From Cryptomeria japonica (lineage: Eukaryota > Streptophyta > Pinopsida > Cupressales > Cupressaceae), in the NCBI RefSeq assembly GCF_030272615.1, contig NC_081410.1, positions 188,392,119-188,456,118 of the forward strand: a stretch of DNA of 64,000 nt, in the 5' to 3' direction. The position numbers and the translations under genes were made by a program. Of the stretch, positions 1 through 11,950 are shown piece by piece. Numbering within the stretch: the stretch's first letter is position 1; each line of letters opens with the position of its first letter. The notes under the pieces were generated by a model. It saw only the letters and a program-made list of their open reading frames with translations. It had not been told where the DNA came from and searched no databases.

Positions 1-1166
1 TTCATAATCTTAGAGTTTGTAATATCACGGTAAAATTCAAAGCATCGAGATTCCTTAACTCATGTTTCTTTCACCTACTTGTGATATCCATTATTGTACC
101 TTTCACTTTAGGTGACCTTATCTCTTACATATTTCATGATTTTGTTTTGTCTATTTTAGCTTTTTAAAAAGAGTTATCCCAAATGATCAAAATTGTTGAA
201 TGGCTTGGGTTGTTATAAGTTTTACATGGAAAGTGTCATAGCAAAGTCCTTTACAAAATCTTGATTGAGGGAGGATTTGTTTCAATGGTAGAGAAGTTTT
301 ATGGTATTAACAAAGTTGAGGGCTCAAATAGGTTTACATACATAGCGAATAAAAGTATAATTGATTGTGATTGAAAGGGATCTATGTGAAAGTATGATAG
401 GAAATAGAAAAGAAACATAGGGAGTTGAGGAAACCATAGAATGGTAGTGAAGATCTAAAAGCCTCAAAATTCTTTGGTCTCGGATTATTTGTTGGACAAC
501 TATATCACATAGCTTTTACAAAGATCTTAAAAAAAAATTGAGATGATTTTAGATAATTTTTTTACTCTTACGTTTCTAGAGTCAAAAGTTCCAACAAGAA
601 AAACTCTTCACAAAGTAGAAAGTGATGTTTAACATATCAATAGGTGTCGAATTCTCACCAGCCAACTTGTTGGTATTAATTCTAAAGTAGATGATGATGG
701 TGCTAAAAATAATTTTATTGAATACTATGCATACAAGTATGGTAACATTAGACTTATTTTAACCAAACTCAATTTAAGTTTAGAATTTTTTATCTTTTCC
801 TTGAGATTACCCAAAAAAAATCAAGAAGAAAAATAACTTGGCTATTGAAGAAACTATAAAAAATCTCTATTTGTTGTAACTTAATTATTTTTATATCACT
901 TTTTTTTTAATAAAATGTTATAATTTTATAGCATGCTTTGCTATATTGTAAAAATGATATTATTAATGTTTAATATTATTGTTATTGATTTGTTATCAAG
1001 TAGTTGTGGTTAGTTGCTTTGTTCTAATCAACATCATCTTGTATATATTCATCTCTTACCAATAGTATGATATCTTCTACCCACCAGTATTTATGACATT
1101 TATGATCATTTTCTAGTATCGGGAAGAATTTTATCATTTTTTCTAGATAAAATATATTTTTCATGG
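1..1166. other. AT-rich interval, nothing recognised
   Basis: No ORF, terminal repeat or RNA signature can be supported here. The sequence is AT-rich, with short homopolymer runs and stops in all frames. It ends at the left target-site duplication of LINE-A copy 1. Confidence 0.5.
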
Positions 1167-1177
1167 TTGGAGCCATT

Positions 1178-1356
1178 ATTTTTTGATTAAGTAAAAACAG
1201 GTTTTAAGGGACCCGAAACCCGATTACATTCGAAAGATATTCAAGAAGGAAACAAAACAAGACAACTGCAAAAGACCAGCAAAAAAACCAGCAATAGAGA
1301 AAGGGACAGCAAGAGGCCAGCAAGAAATTGACCCCAAGCCCAGCATTACAAGTTAA
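1178..1356 (-). other. LINE-A copy 1 3' UTR and terminal tail
   Basis: 179 bp after the ORF3 stop. The last part, TGTAATC...GGGTCCCTT then AAACCTGTTTTTACTTAATC, recurs at the ends of copies 2 and 3. There is no long poly(A); the element ends in TTAATCAAAA directly before the TSD. Confidence 0.75.
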
Positions 1357-2959
1357 TTAAAAACTCTTCATAGTTTCCTCAACATTCTGTACCAAGAGCA
1401 TCATCGCCTTGCCCACTTCCCTCAGGTCGTTGTTTTCCTGTCCAAGCTGACTCTCTTTCACTTTGGTGTCCTTCCCAATAGTGGTCTGCCTAGTTCTGCA
1501 CCTAGGGTTCTGGTGGGTGGGGCTGGAAGTTGGAGACTTCTTCTATAATTACCAGGTTCTTATCCTGATTTTTCTTTTCCAAATGATCTACCAGTGCATT
1601 CATATTCTGGGAAGAAACTTTAAGGACCTGGAGGCTGTGGTTCATAAGGCTTTTCAAAGCCTTCTCATTACGGGCAATCCGGGTGTTGACGTTGTCTTTG
1701 TCCTGCTCCACTTGCTCTTTCAGAGTTCTAATAACATCCTCCAAATGTTTTAGGTCCCCTTTGATCAGATCTTTCTCCAACCAGTCCTCCATCTCCATTT
1801 CCTCCTCAGCTTCACTGTTTTCCGTATCCTCATTCTATTTCCCAGAGTCAGACATCTTAATCAGCTTATTAATCTTATCTTCCAGCTCCCTTTGCTTACC
1901 CTGCATACTAGTGATGTTTTCGACAACCCATTTTTGGAAATTGAAGAATTTAAGAGTGCAGTTGCGGGCGGTGTCCAAGATGGTGTTCGCAGAGTCCTTT
2001 CCCTGTTCAGTCTCCTCAGAGTTAGGGTTGTCATACTCCTTAGGATTCAGAGCATCATTCTCGCTTTCTGAACCCTTAGGATTAGGGTGAGGGTTTTCAT
2101 AATTACCCCCTTCCTCCCCTTCACCATAGTTCTCATCCTTATTTTGCTCCATTTCAGTATCAGTGTCCTTATCCTTTTCCTCTTCTTCATCACAATGCAC
2201 CTCCTTTTCCCCATGCTCTATTTCAACTTTCCTTTTTTTGTGGGTAGGGGTGCTGGGTTGATCCCCATTCAAGTCAGAGTCTTTGCCGCTCTCAAATATA
2301 TGAGCATTAATGATCAAAGGATCATCCTTGGTTGCCCTAGCCTTATCCTTAAGATGTTCATATATTAGCAGAATGAGCCCCTGGTGGGCTAAAGGGTAAG
2401 AATTAGGATTTTTAGCATGGTCTGCAAGGCTCTCGTTTAGAGAGGACGCTAAATAGAAGGGCAGGGATATTTTAGCCCCATGACCAAAATGGTTCAAGAA
2501 AGCGAAATGATAGTTATAAATTTTTGTAAATCTGCCATCCACAGTCAAATACTCCATTAAAGCCCTAAGAACTTTTTGCCAGAAAGGCTTTACCTGCTGG
2601 GGAGTGTAGTAGGAGATGTTGTCCTTCTTCGCAAGCTTGCCCTTCTCATCCTCTGACTTCGGGAAGTTTTTGAAAGCTTTAGCTGCATACTTCTGATCCT
2701 TGTAGAATTTAGTCCCCTCCATCTTGAGCCCTGTGACCTCTGCAATCATGTTTTCATCGATTTGCCAAATCTCCCCAAACAGGGTGACTCTGTTGTTACT
2801 TTAGCTTTTAGCAAAACCGTAAGACACAGAATTTCTGCTTCCGTGAAGCTTTTCCATATAGTCAATGAAGCCATGTCTGTGGAGTCTTCTCCAGACCTTT
2901 CGTTCACTCTTCCAATTCTCACATCCTGGAGGCTCATTCCTGTTTAGGTTACCACCCAT
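1357..2959 (-). pseudogene. LINE-A ORF3, unknown accessory protein (broken)
   Basis: A third ORF of about 530 codons between RNase H and the 3' UTR. It starts at the ATG at 2959 (MGGN), the same start motif as copy 2. Residues about 30-210 form a putative globular domain: MIAEVTGL at residue 71, then LNHFGHGAKISLPFYL at about 156-170 and HQGLILLIYEHL at about 192. A basic KKRKVE stretch near residue 241 looks like a nuclear localisation signal. An acidic E/D/K-rich segment and a predicted coiled-coil tail (heptad-like, about 1500-1830) follow. In-frame stops lie at 2801 and 1835; the frame runs on to 1502 and a shift leads to the conserved C-terminus ending at 1357. I recognise no named family. 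It aligns by eye along its length with copy 2, and its last part with copy 3. Confidence 0.75.
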
Positions 2960-3227
2960 TATGAGCTCCAAGTAAAGATACCCACTGCTGCAGTTCTCAA
3001 TCTGCAGATAAAACTCTGAAAGCTTGTTATTTCTGGAATTCCCGTGTAAGGACTCTTTCGTAGTTTTGAAATTGCTGCTTATGGCCGCACAAACCTGACT
3101 ATTATTACTATAATCTTTCGCACACATATGATCTTGGATATGATGCCGAAAAACACTCATAATCTGACAGTTAATCCGCCCCCAAAATCTATCTTTGGAA
3201 ATCGTTCCCCAGAAATTAATCATGAGA

Positions 3228-6200
3228 TTAACTTGACCCTTTGATGCGATCAAAGAATAATTGCTCTTTAACCTCCCTTTTGATGTGAGTTTCTCCAATG
3301 TATTTGACATCCTTCTCCAAATTGACCCCTTCATTGGCTAGGATATCCGCAACCTTATTGCCCTCTCTAAAGGTATGAGTTATACTAATGCTAACATAGT
3401 TATTTAGAATATCTTTAGCATTTTTAATTAAATTGGTAATATTCCAGGAAACAAAACTTGTACAGTTGAGGGCTTGTATGATGTTTGAAGAGTCCCCTTT
3501 GAGCCAAATTTTTTTGAATTTGAATTCCTGAGCTAGCTGGAGGCTCTTTAGCATTGCTAGAGCTTCAGCCACATGGTTATTTTGGACCCCAAAAGGAGAA
3601 GCAAAAGCAGCAATGCAAATTCCTTAAGCATTTCTAATAACTCTTCCTCCACCAGCCTTTCCAGGGTTCCCTTTAGCAGCCCCATCAAAATTAACCTTTA
3701 TCCAGTCATATTCAGGAAACCGCCAGACAATGTTATATCTCCTATTCTTATTTTTCGATCTGTAGACCTTATGCATTAGGTTCCATTCAGTGAGGATGTC
3801 TCTTTCCATATCATTCGTATCAGTAATAGACCATTGCTGATTATTCTTGTGAGGAGTGTTGATGTTCTCCTTTATAGCTCTGCATATTTTTTCAAAGACC
3901 ACCTGAGTGTTACACTTAGCTTCCCTAAATATCCTATTATTTATTTCTTTCCAAATGCCCCACCAAATCATGGGGAGGGTCAAAGACCAAAGGTTCTTGA
4001 TGATTTGGCATTTGGTTGGAAAGTTCCATTGCCAGATAATATCCTTGATGCTCTTGTTCATGACCCAATTAACTTTCCATTTTTCCCACATTTTGCACCA
4101 AATATCCCAGGTAAAGGAGCAGTGAAAAAAGAGATGATCAACTGATTCCCCCTCCTTCTGGCATAGCTCACATCTATTAGGGAATTTGAAACCTCTTCGG
4201 ATTAAATTGTCAAGAGTAAGGGTACTATTACGAGAAGCAAGCCAAAAGAAGATGTTGACTTTAGGGATCAAAATGTTGTTCCAAACTTTACTCCAAATGG
4301 GATTGCTGGTTTGAGAAAAAGTGTTTTTATAGGCTGAGGCAACTTTAAATTCACCTTTAGGATCACTTTTCCAAAGGAAAACATCATCATAGCCTTTGTT
4401 AGGGGAAAAGGACAACAACTCCTTCTAGAGGGAGGAAAATCCAAAATGAATGTCATCAAGCCTAACCCACTTGTCCTCCTTCCAATAGTCACATACCATA
4501 ATCCCAAACCTCCTTTTACACTCCTCAATAATTTGGCTGTTGTTTTGATCATAAAGAGCTTCATTCTTCATCCAGGGGTCTTCCCAAAACCTTATTCTGT
4601 CACCTTTTCCAAGGACCCATCTAGCCCCAGCTTTTGCCACTTTTATGGATTTGGTAATGCTATTCCAGATGAAGGATCCAACAGGGATATCTTCAGAGTT
4701 AAGGACCCCTTGGATAGTCTGATCCTGAATTTATTTGTCAAACCAAATTTGATTCCAATCTTTCTTAGTATCATAGGCTCTCCATAATTGTTTAGCAAGA
4801 AGAGCTTTGTTAAAGGTTTTTAGAGCTTTAATCCCCAACCCCCCTTTGTTCTTTGGTCTACACACTTTGTCCCAGGCAACCAAAGGTATTCTCTTTTTTT
4901 CTTCCACTCTTGACCATAACAATCTCTTCTGGATTCTTTCCATTGCTTTAGCAAATTTCATCGGGATACCAAACAGGTTGAGGGCATAAACAGGGAGATT
5001 TTGAAGAGTAGCTCGAAGGAGCTATAGTTTCCAGGCCTGAGATAACATTGAGCCTTTCCATCCAGCAAGTCTTTTATTAATTTTATCAATAAGCATATTC
5101 TAGAAGGAATTTGGGGGAGCTAACCCCAAGGAAAGACCCAAATAGGTGGAGGGGAGCATTTCCACTTTGCACCCAATAATTTTAGCAATTTTTTGTTGTC
5201 TTATGACCGGAGTATTCAGGAAGTACATAGCCGATTTGTCCGAATTGACTTGCTGACCAGTAGCCAAAGCATAGGAGTTAAGAGTAGTTTTGAAGGCATC
5301 GACCTCCTTGACCGAAGAATATCCCATGAGGATAGTGTCATCAACAAACTGTTGATGAGTGCAAAAAACATTGGCGGATGAAGGTTGAAGACCTTTGATA
5401 TTTTTGCTTTGTTTCAAATTATGAATCAATATGCTCATACATTCAGCCAATATGGTAAAAAGGATAGGAGATATGGGATCTCCTTGTCTGAGCCCTCTTG
5501 AAGTTTTAAAATTTTTTGTAGGAGATCCATTAATCAGTATAGAGAACATAGGAGTGGTGATCAATTCTCTGATTATTTTGGTTACCTTTTCATCAAAACC
5601 AAAAGCCCCCATGATTTTGAAGAGAACATCCCACTCCACTCTATCATAAGCCTTCGCCAAATCCAACTTTATCAAGAAACCTTCTTTTTTAGCAGCACTG
5701 AGGGAATGAATGTTCTCATGAACAAGAATAATTGAGTCCAGAATCTGCCTACCAGGAACAAAACCTTTTTGCTCCTCAGAGATGATGAAGGGAAGCACCA
5801 CCAAAATTCTAGTGGTCATAACTTTGGATATGATTTTGTAGAAAGAGTTGCATAGGCTAATTGGCCTAAAATTTCCCATAGAGTCCACCCCAGCAACTTT
5901 GGGATTAAGGCTATAAAAGTGGAGTTAAGTTCCTTAAGGATTCTTCTAGATCCAAAGAATTCTTTGACCACATTAACAGTGTCTTCCCCCACAATATGCC
6001 AGAAATCTTGGAAGAAGAACATAGGGAAACCATCAAGACCCGAAGCTTTATCCCCTTGAAACGAAAAGACAAGTTTTTTGATTTCTCCAACAGACGGGAT
6101 AGTAGTAAGGGCCTTATTCTGAATAGGGTTAATGACCTTAGGAATAATATTAACCAAACTGAGTTGGTGGGTCTGATCAATGTCCTTGTTACTAGTAAGG

Positions 6201-7414
6201 AGCTGATTGAAGAATCTGATAGCTTCATCCCTGATTTCGTCCTTATTAAGTAGAGTGTTGTTTTCAACAATCAATCTTGTGATTCTATTTGCTGCCTTGT
6301 GTTTTAGAGAAGTCATATGGAAGAATTTAGTGTTTATGTCCCCTGCCTTCAACCATATAGCCCTAGATCTCTGCCTCCAATAGATTTCTTCCCTAGAAAT
6401 AATGTTGTGGATTTTGATAAGAACATCATCTTCCATGGCTTTGGAATACTTTTTGTAGCCTTCTTTCTAAATTGAGTTTTGTATCTAGTCCAGTTCCTCC
6501 TTTAGTTTTTTCTTTGAATCAAAGATATCACCAAAGACCTTCTTGTTCCAAGTCTTAATGTTGGTTTTGATGTTTATAAGTTTTTTAGCAACTTTATACA
6601 TGGCAGTTCCATTAATATCAAGATTCCACCAGTTAGCAATAGATTTTTCAAGATTAGGGTGGGAGGTCCACATCTTTTCGAACCAGAAAGGGAATCTTTG
6701 ATTATTCTTAAAATTCTTAGCAACAAAAGAGATGGGATAATGGTCTGACCCAATTCTATTAATAAAAGAAAGGGAGCATCTATGAGAAAGAATCCAATCA
6801 TTAGACAGAAGGGATCTATCAAGTCTTCCCTGGATGAGATCTTCACCATCCCTTTAGTTAGACCAAGTGTAGGAAGCCCCGTTGAGATCCATATCAATGA
6901 GAGCATTGCCATTAATAAAGTCCATCGGGTCAGATCTGTTGTTTGGTTGAGCTTGACTACCTCCAAATTTTTCAATGTCTTGTAGAGGAGTATTGAAATC
7001 TCCCGTCACAACCCAGCTGTTTAGAGGGAAGGAATTTCTTTTATGCTGAATTTTATTCCAGAATTTGCTTCTAGTGGATTTGGAGTTAGGGGCATAGATA
7101 TTAGTGATAAAAAATTCCTTACCATCAAAGATGCTTTTAGCTTTTAGGGATAAAATATTGCCATCAACATCAATCATATCTCTAGAGGTTGTGCTTTTAT
7201 TCTAGAATATAGCAACCCCTCCAGAGGCTCCATTCGAGCTACTGCCACAAGCCCCTCCATTTTTGAAAAACTTTAATTTCTCCACTTTCTCTTTACTCAT
7301 TTTGATTTCCTGAACCAGGATAATATTCGGATTTTGATCTTGAATGAGGTTCCTTAATATATCTTGTTTATTGAGACCATTTAGGCCTCTGATGTTCCAA
7401 GATATTACCTTCAT
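3228..7414 (-). pseudogene. LINE-A ORF2: AP endonuclease, reverse transcriptase, RNase H (broken)
   Basis: About 1395 codons from the ATG at 7414 to 3228. N-terminal apurinic endonuclease: MKVISWNIRGLNG at the start, QEIKMSKEK, GDFN near 7000 and GSDHYPI near 6740. Reverse transcriptase follows: GLDGFPMFFFQ (about 6010), RPISLCNSFYKIISKV, a KAYDRVEW block, RGLRQGDPISP, then catalytic FVDD near 5340. A zinc-binding C-x2-C...H-x4-C region (ELCQKEGESVDHLFFHC, about 4150) leads to RNase H with NFDGAAKGNPG, a catalytic E in HVAEAL, D in KGDSSN and a final HTFREGNKVAD. A one-base frameshift near 5890 and in-frame stops at 7202, 6854, 6485, 5100, 4731, 4425 and 3624, among others, disable it. It would nick target DNA and prime cDNA synthesis in the nucleus. 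Confidence 0.92.
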
Positions 7415-9114
7415 TTGGAAGCCTGAGGGCAGGGCTGCCTTCCATTAGCTATGTTTTGCTTACTCTCCTGGTCCCTATGCCATTTCATAGTTTTGTGTCC
7501 CGATGGCGATCTTGAAGCCCCAAAATCAGCCTTGGATCTGGTTCTGGTTTTTACTCCATTAAGGCCTCCTACCTTCTTGGTTTTATCTTTCTTTCCATTT
7601 CCTATTGTGTTTTCTTCTTGTTGTTCTACTCTAGACTCATCTTACATGTTGCTCCATAGTTCTTCTCTTTTATGGGATGAGGTAGTCATATTGACTTCAA
7701 TATTCTGGAATAAGGCATTTAAGTTTGCTTGCGGCGACCCAAACTTGTTACTCCTTCCCAGTTTTATTTCATGTTCTTGAAACTCCTCCTCTAAACAGTG
7801 TTCATCCTTTTTTTATATAGGTTCATGAAAAGCCTCAGGATGAGAATCAGTGATATTCTCAATCTCACCATCTTCAAGTGTCTCTTCACTGTTTTCATTC
7901 TCCTTCGCCTGTGACTGTAGAGCCTCAAAGGTATTGCCAGTTTTAATCTCAAACTCCCTAGTTTCATTCTTTTTATTCCCCTTCAAAGGGGGATTCTTAG
8001 GAGGGTCAGTGCTATCTGCTTCCAGGTGTTCTGGTATATTCACTGAGTTTCCACTTTTTTCTTCTAACTTGTTACAGTCTTTGTTATTATTATTTTCTTT
8101 CCATACCTGTTTGTGAATATTTGTCATCACAGGTTTTTTAGGGTTGCTGGGGCAAACCTTAGCCTAGTGACCTTCTTTTTTGCAAGAGAAGCAAACAAAT
8201 GGGAGAGATTCTAATTCTATGGATTGTTCCCATAACCCAAGTTTGGAGTTTATGTCAATAGTGCTTGGGAGGTCCATATTCTGTGATATGTTGATGCAGA
8301 TGCGCACATACACCAATCTCTTACGAGTTGCTGTCATTGGGTCTATCGCAACAAGCTCCCCAAAGGAGTTAGCGATTCCTGAGAAAACATCCTCCACCCA
8401 GTATTCCAACGGCAGCCTAGGCAACCTAACCCACACCGGAGCAGATTCAAAGAAGGAATCATTGAGTTCCATGTTAGGAGACCATTTTCTAACAGAAAGA
8501 GAGGATTTGCCAAACATCCAGGGGCCACCACTTAAAGCAACTTCTATATCTTCCCCGCATGAGAAAGAAAAAACAAAAAAAACTCTAGGCAAGGCAGAGA
8601 CATCAACTTGTCCTTTCATTCTCCATTTTCTCTTAACAAAGGACCTAACATCCTCAATATTAGGTCGAGGTCCAACAAATTTCCCCACCAAAGAAAAAGA
8701 CATTAAAGAGATGCTATGATCAATAACTATATCAGGAATCTCAATCGCAAGTTTACCTGTTCTATTATCTGATATATCCTTCACAAAGGGGAAAGACGAT
8801 TTACTAGTCGGTTTACCAAATGCTTGTCTTGCAAAGAGACTATTCCAGGGTTTAGGTATTCTCCCTTCCTTGATATTTTCTGAGTCAAACTTCACCGCCT
8901 CGGGGCTTGAATCTTGAGAATCTTTTAAGTTTTCGTGATCGGGAGGAGGGTCCTGTATTTGTGGGTCCCCATCTTGCCTTCCATCCTCATCATCAGATGC
9001 TTGTCCTTGAGCTGCAGTGGATTCAGAACTAGAGGATCCAGCATCGATGTTCCCTCCATTTCTAGATTTCAAATTTCCCACTGCAAACGTTGTTCCCTCC
9101 GCTGTTCCCTCCAT
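7411..9114 (-). pseudogene. LINE-A ORF1, gag-like nucleic-acid-binding protein (broken)
   Basis: The frame runs 567 codons from the ATG at 9114 to a TGA at 7411, interrupted by in-frame stops at 8164, 7813 and 7642 but without a frameshift. The middle third resembles the plant DUF4283 domain of LINE ORF1 proteins (W-rich segments such as GGPWMFG and PVWVRLPRLPLEYW). It is followed by a CCHC zinc knuckle CFSCKKEGH whose next codon is a stop, then AKVC. The C-terminal third is charged and low-complexity. By family knowledge such proteins coat the element RNA. The start is chosen because it is the first ATG, 41 bp inside the TSD-defined 5' end. The terminal TGA overlaps the ATG of ORF2 (ATGA). 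Confidence 0.85.
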
Positions 9115-9166
9115 TTTTCTTGTCTATCTGCTACTGTCAAACTTATTATTATCGATTGGAGCCATT

Positions 9167-11950
9167 GTTATCTTATATGCAATGTTGGATTATTTTCCAT
9201 ATGGTTAGAGTCATTTGGTGCCCTATTTTCTTGGTCAAGGTCCCTTCACTTTTTTTATTAGTTAGATTCCTTTCACGTTTTCCCTTTGTTTGGAATCCTT
9301 TCCATTTTGTCTGAGTGATACTACATTTTATTCTTAGCAAAATCATCAATCAACTCCTTTTACTTTTTGTTAAACAATTATAGTAGTTGTGATTATTCTT
9401 ATTTCTAAATACTTAATCGATGCTACTCATTCGAAAATTTTCTCCTCTTCTTATAGGTTCTCAAGATGTGGCACTAATGGAGAGGAGATTACAAATAATT
9501 GTGATCCATATTTTTATTCTTTTTATGAGTTGTATTTAAATTCCATGTTAACCTCTTGATTTACATTAAAATATATTCACGTATTAGTTCACATGCAATT
9601 GAAAGTGAGGGAAAAATATAATGGTGAAATTCACATAACTACATGCCATTTTTCCTTATGCTTTTGGATCCATAGTAAATAGGTTGTCTTTTTTCATTGA
9701 CTATTGTGCAAAATGGTATATTTTTGTGTGGAAGTTTGAAAATAAAATTATCTTAACCATTGTTGCATCTCCACACACCAAGATTTTATAATTTATTTCT
9801 AAATCTACTATTTTCTACTATTGTTTAGACTTGAGGGTGTATAATTGAGCTAGGTCACTTTTGTACTTGAGATGTTGAACCCTAAATGTTTAAATACATT
9901 TTTTAAAATTTTAGATCTTGTCACTCTTTTCCTATTATACATCAAGACCTAAATAAGGCACAAATCATTTGAGATTACATGTTAGGTTGTTGATTTTAAG
10001 GATTAAACATAATTTATTTAAATAATTTTGGAGTTATTGAAAGCTAATTATAAAAAAGAAAATATATTGCATCAATATTATAATCATATCGCATGAATGA
10101 TTCTTGTCTTCAATCCTTGTTCATTACAATCAAATTGGTGCACCTAGGGGTTTGACCGATGGAGAATCTTACTACCTAGAAAGCTCCTTGATACTATTTC
10201 TAAACATTGTCAATCAGTTGTTATAGGTTGTATACATAAAGGTAAAAAATTTGCTAAAGTACAAATAAGTTTAGATCCATAACTTAGGGTTTATTTTTAT
10301 ACATAGGCACAATTTTTCACACACAAAGATGACTTCTACACTTGCAAAAGTTAGCCAAATAGTTGTACAATCAAATTCTTTGTTTTACAACATAAATATC
10401 AAACAAACCTTAGATTGATCGATATATTAGTGAAATTTATTTATGACAAATTTTATTTACTAGATCGAGAGTTGTATATATTTTAGATATTTTATTTAAT
10501 CCATGCATTACTTAAATAATTTTATCAATCCTAACTGTAAAGCCCTAGAATGGTTAAAATTTTTCAAATATTCTAATTAAATTGTGGCAAAAGCATTTAT
10601 TTTCCTTATACTACCCTTTTCTCAAATTTAGTGGCATTAGTTACTTATCTCCGAACATATGTTCATTGCTTTTACCATTATAATACACCACAATTATTTT
10701 CCCAAACATTATAGTTTTTAAATCAATTGATATTTAACAATGTTAATGTTAAATATTTTTAACAACATATTTTCACTCCAAATGTATATTGATTGCTATA
10801 TGAGTTTCCATTTACTTTCTTCTCACATTGTCCTCACATGTTCTCTTTCCCATTTTATTGATGGATATAACATTTTTCGTAAAAGAATGAAAAATATCTT
10901 GAAATAAATATGTTGTGGTTCTTTCTTTGTGGAACATATATTAGTGGTGGATAAAAGTGCATATTGTAATACCTTTTTAGTCTACCTTTATTGTCATTTT
11001 TCTTTGCTATCTTGGATTCTTAATTCTACCATATACTTTTATTATTTTATTGCAATCATTGACCCACATCTTATATATCATGCATGCACTCCACATTTTA
11101 TTTTATTTTAATCTTTGATCCAATTTATATAATCTTAACCACCTTGGACTAGATGACATTTTCGATCTTGTCTATTTGATAATATTGTTGGAATAATCGT
11201 GTATCCAACTATTAACATGAAAATTTATACATTTCAAGGTTAATATTATTAGGACATTATCATTATCATTGGTGAAGGCAGCAAAAAATCAAATTAATGT
11301 CTATAATTATGTATTTAAATACAACATCCTAGATTATTTTTACATCTTCAAAATATGAGATAAGAATTCACAAAAAAAATATAACCTCTAATTTTATAGG
11401 TACACCAATTTACAATACATCTTCTTTTTCATTAATAAAAAATGACACTTGATAGCTCTATCTAAGAAATTAAGCATAGCATTAGTTGTCAAGACACATT
11501 TAAATTACATTGTATAGTAAATATTATTCATTAACCCACATCAATAATATAAAATGACTAACTTGACAATATTTATTTTCATCCATTAACATTTACTGCC
11601 ACCCCATTATATCTGTAATTTTATTGTTAATTCAATCTTGGAGATTGACTAAGACATAAGGAAGAACATATTTCAACATTAGGTTTATAGAATATCAAAA
11701 ATTATTCCTAATATGAAACCACCAAGCTCCTAGTTTAGAAACTAGCATTATATTATAGATCCATAGATAATATTAAATTAGTCTAGTAAATCCTACTTTG
11801 AATATATTAACAATTTTATTTTTAACCATCAAATTTAAGAGGCATTTTCAAATTTTCTTCTTAATTGTCTTAACATTAGGATCTAAAATAATCTTGTGCA
11901 TAACAATATCACTTGAGATAGATCTAGGTGACTGGGATGAGTGGAATTGT
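9167..11950. other. AT-rich interval, nothing recognised
   Basis: Low-GC sequence with no convincing ORF, LTR or RNA gene. Short open frames such as the one at 10929-11111 have no recognisable composition or motif. It separates LINE-A copy 1 from the older LINE-B. Confidence 0.5.

Larger units (their letters stand above)
1178..9155 (-). mobile_element. LINE-A copy 1, full-length three-ORF LINE
   Basis: A 7978-bp non-LTR retrotransposon on the minus strand, bounded by an 11-bp direct repeat (ttggagccatt) at 1167-1177 and 9156-9166, which I read as the target-site duplication. Order in element direction: 41-bp leader, ORF1, ORF2 (endonuclease, RT, zinc-binding region, RNase H), a roughly 270-bp spacer, ORF3, and a 179-bp 3' UTR ending in TTTTTACTTAATCAAAA instead of a long poly(A). 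L1-like elements with an RNase H domain are common in plants; a third ORF after RNase H is not part of the usual layout. All three ORFs carry in-frame stops, so this copy cannot be autonomous now. Copies 2 and 3 of the same family lie at 55500-60757 and 27886-28307. Confidence 0.9.

Noticed and set aside
8180-8719. 179-codon plus-strand frame in LINE-A ORF1
   Set aside because: It is the antisense shadow of ORF1, which has the DUF4283-like and zinc-knuckle motifs.
10929-11111. 60-codon frame in the 9.2-11.9 kb interval
   Set aside because: AT-rich chance frame, dominated by F/I/Y/L, with no homologous context.
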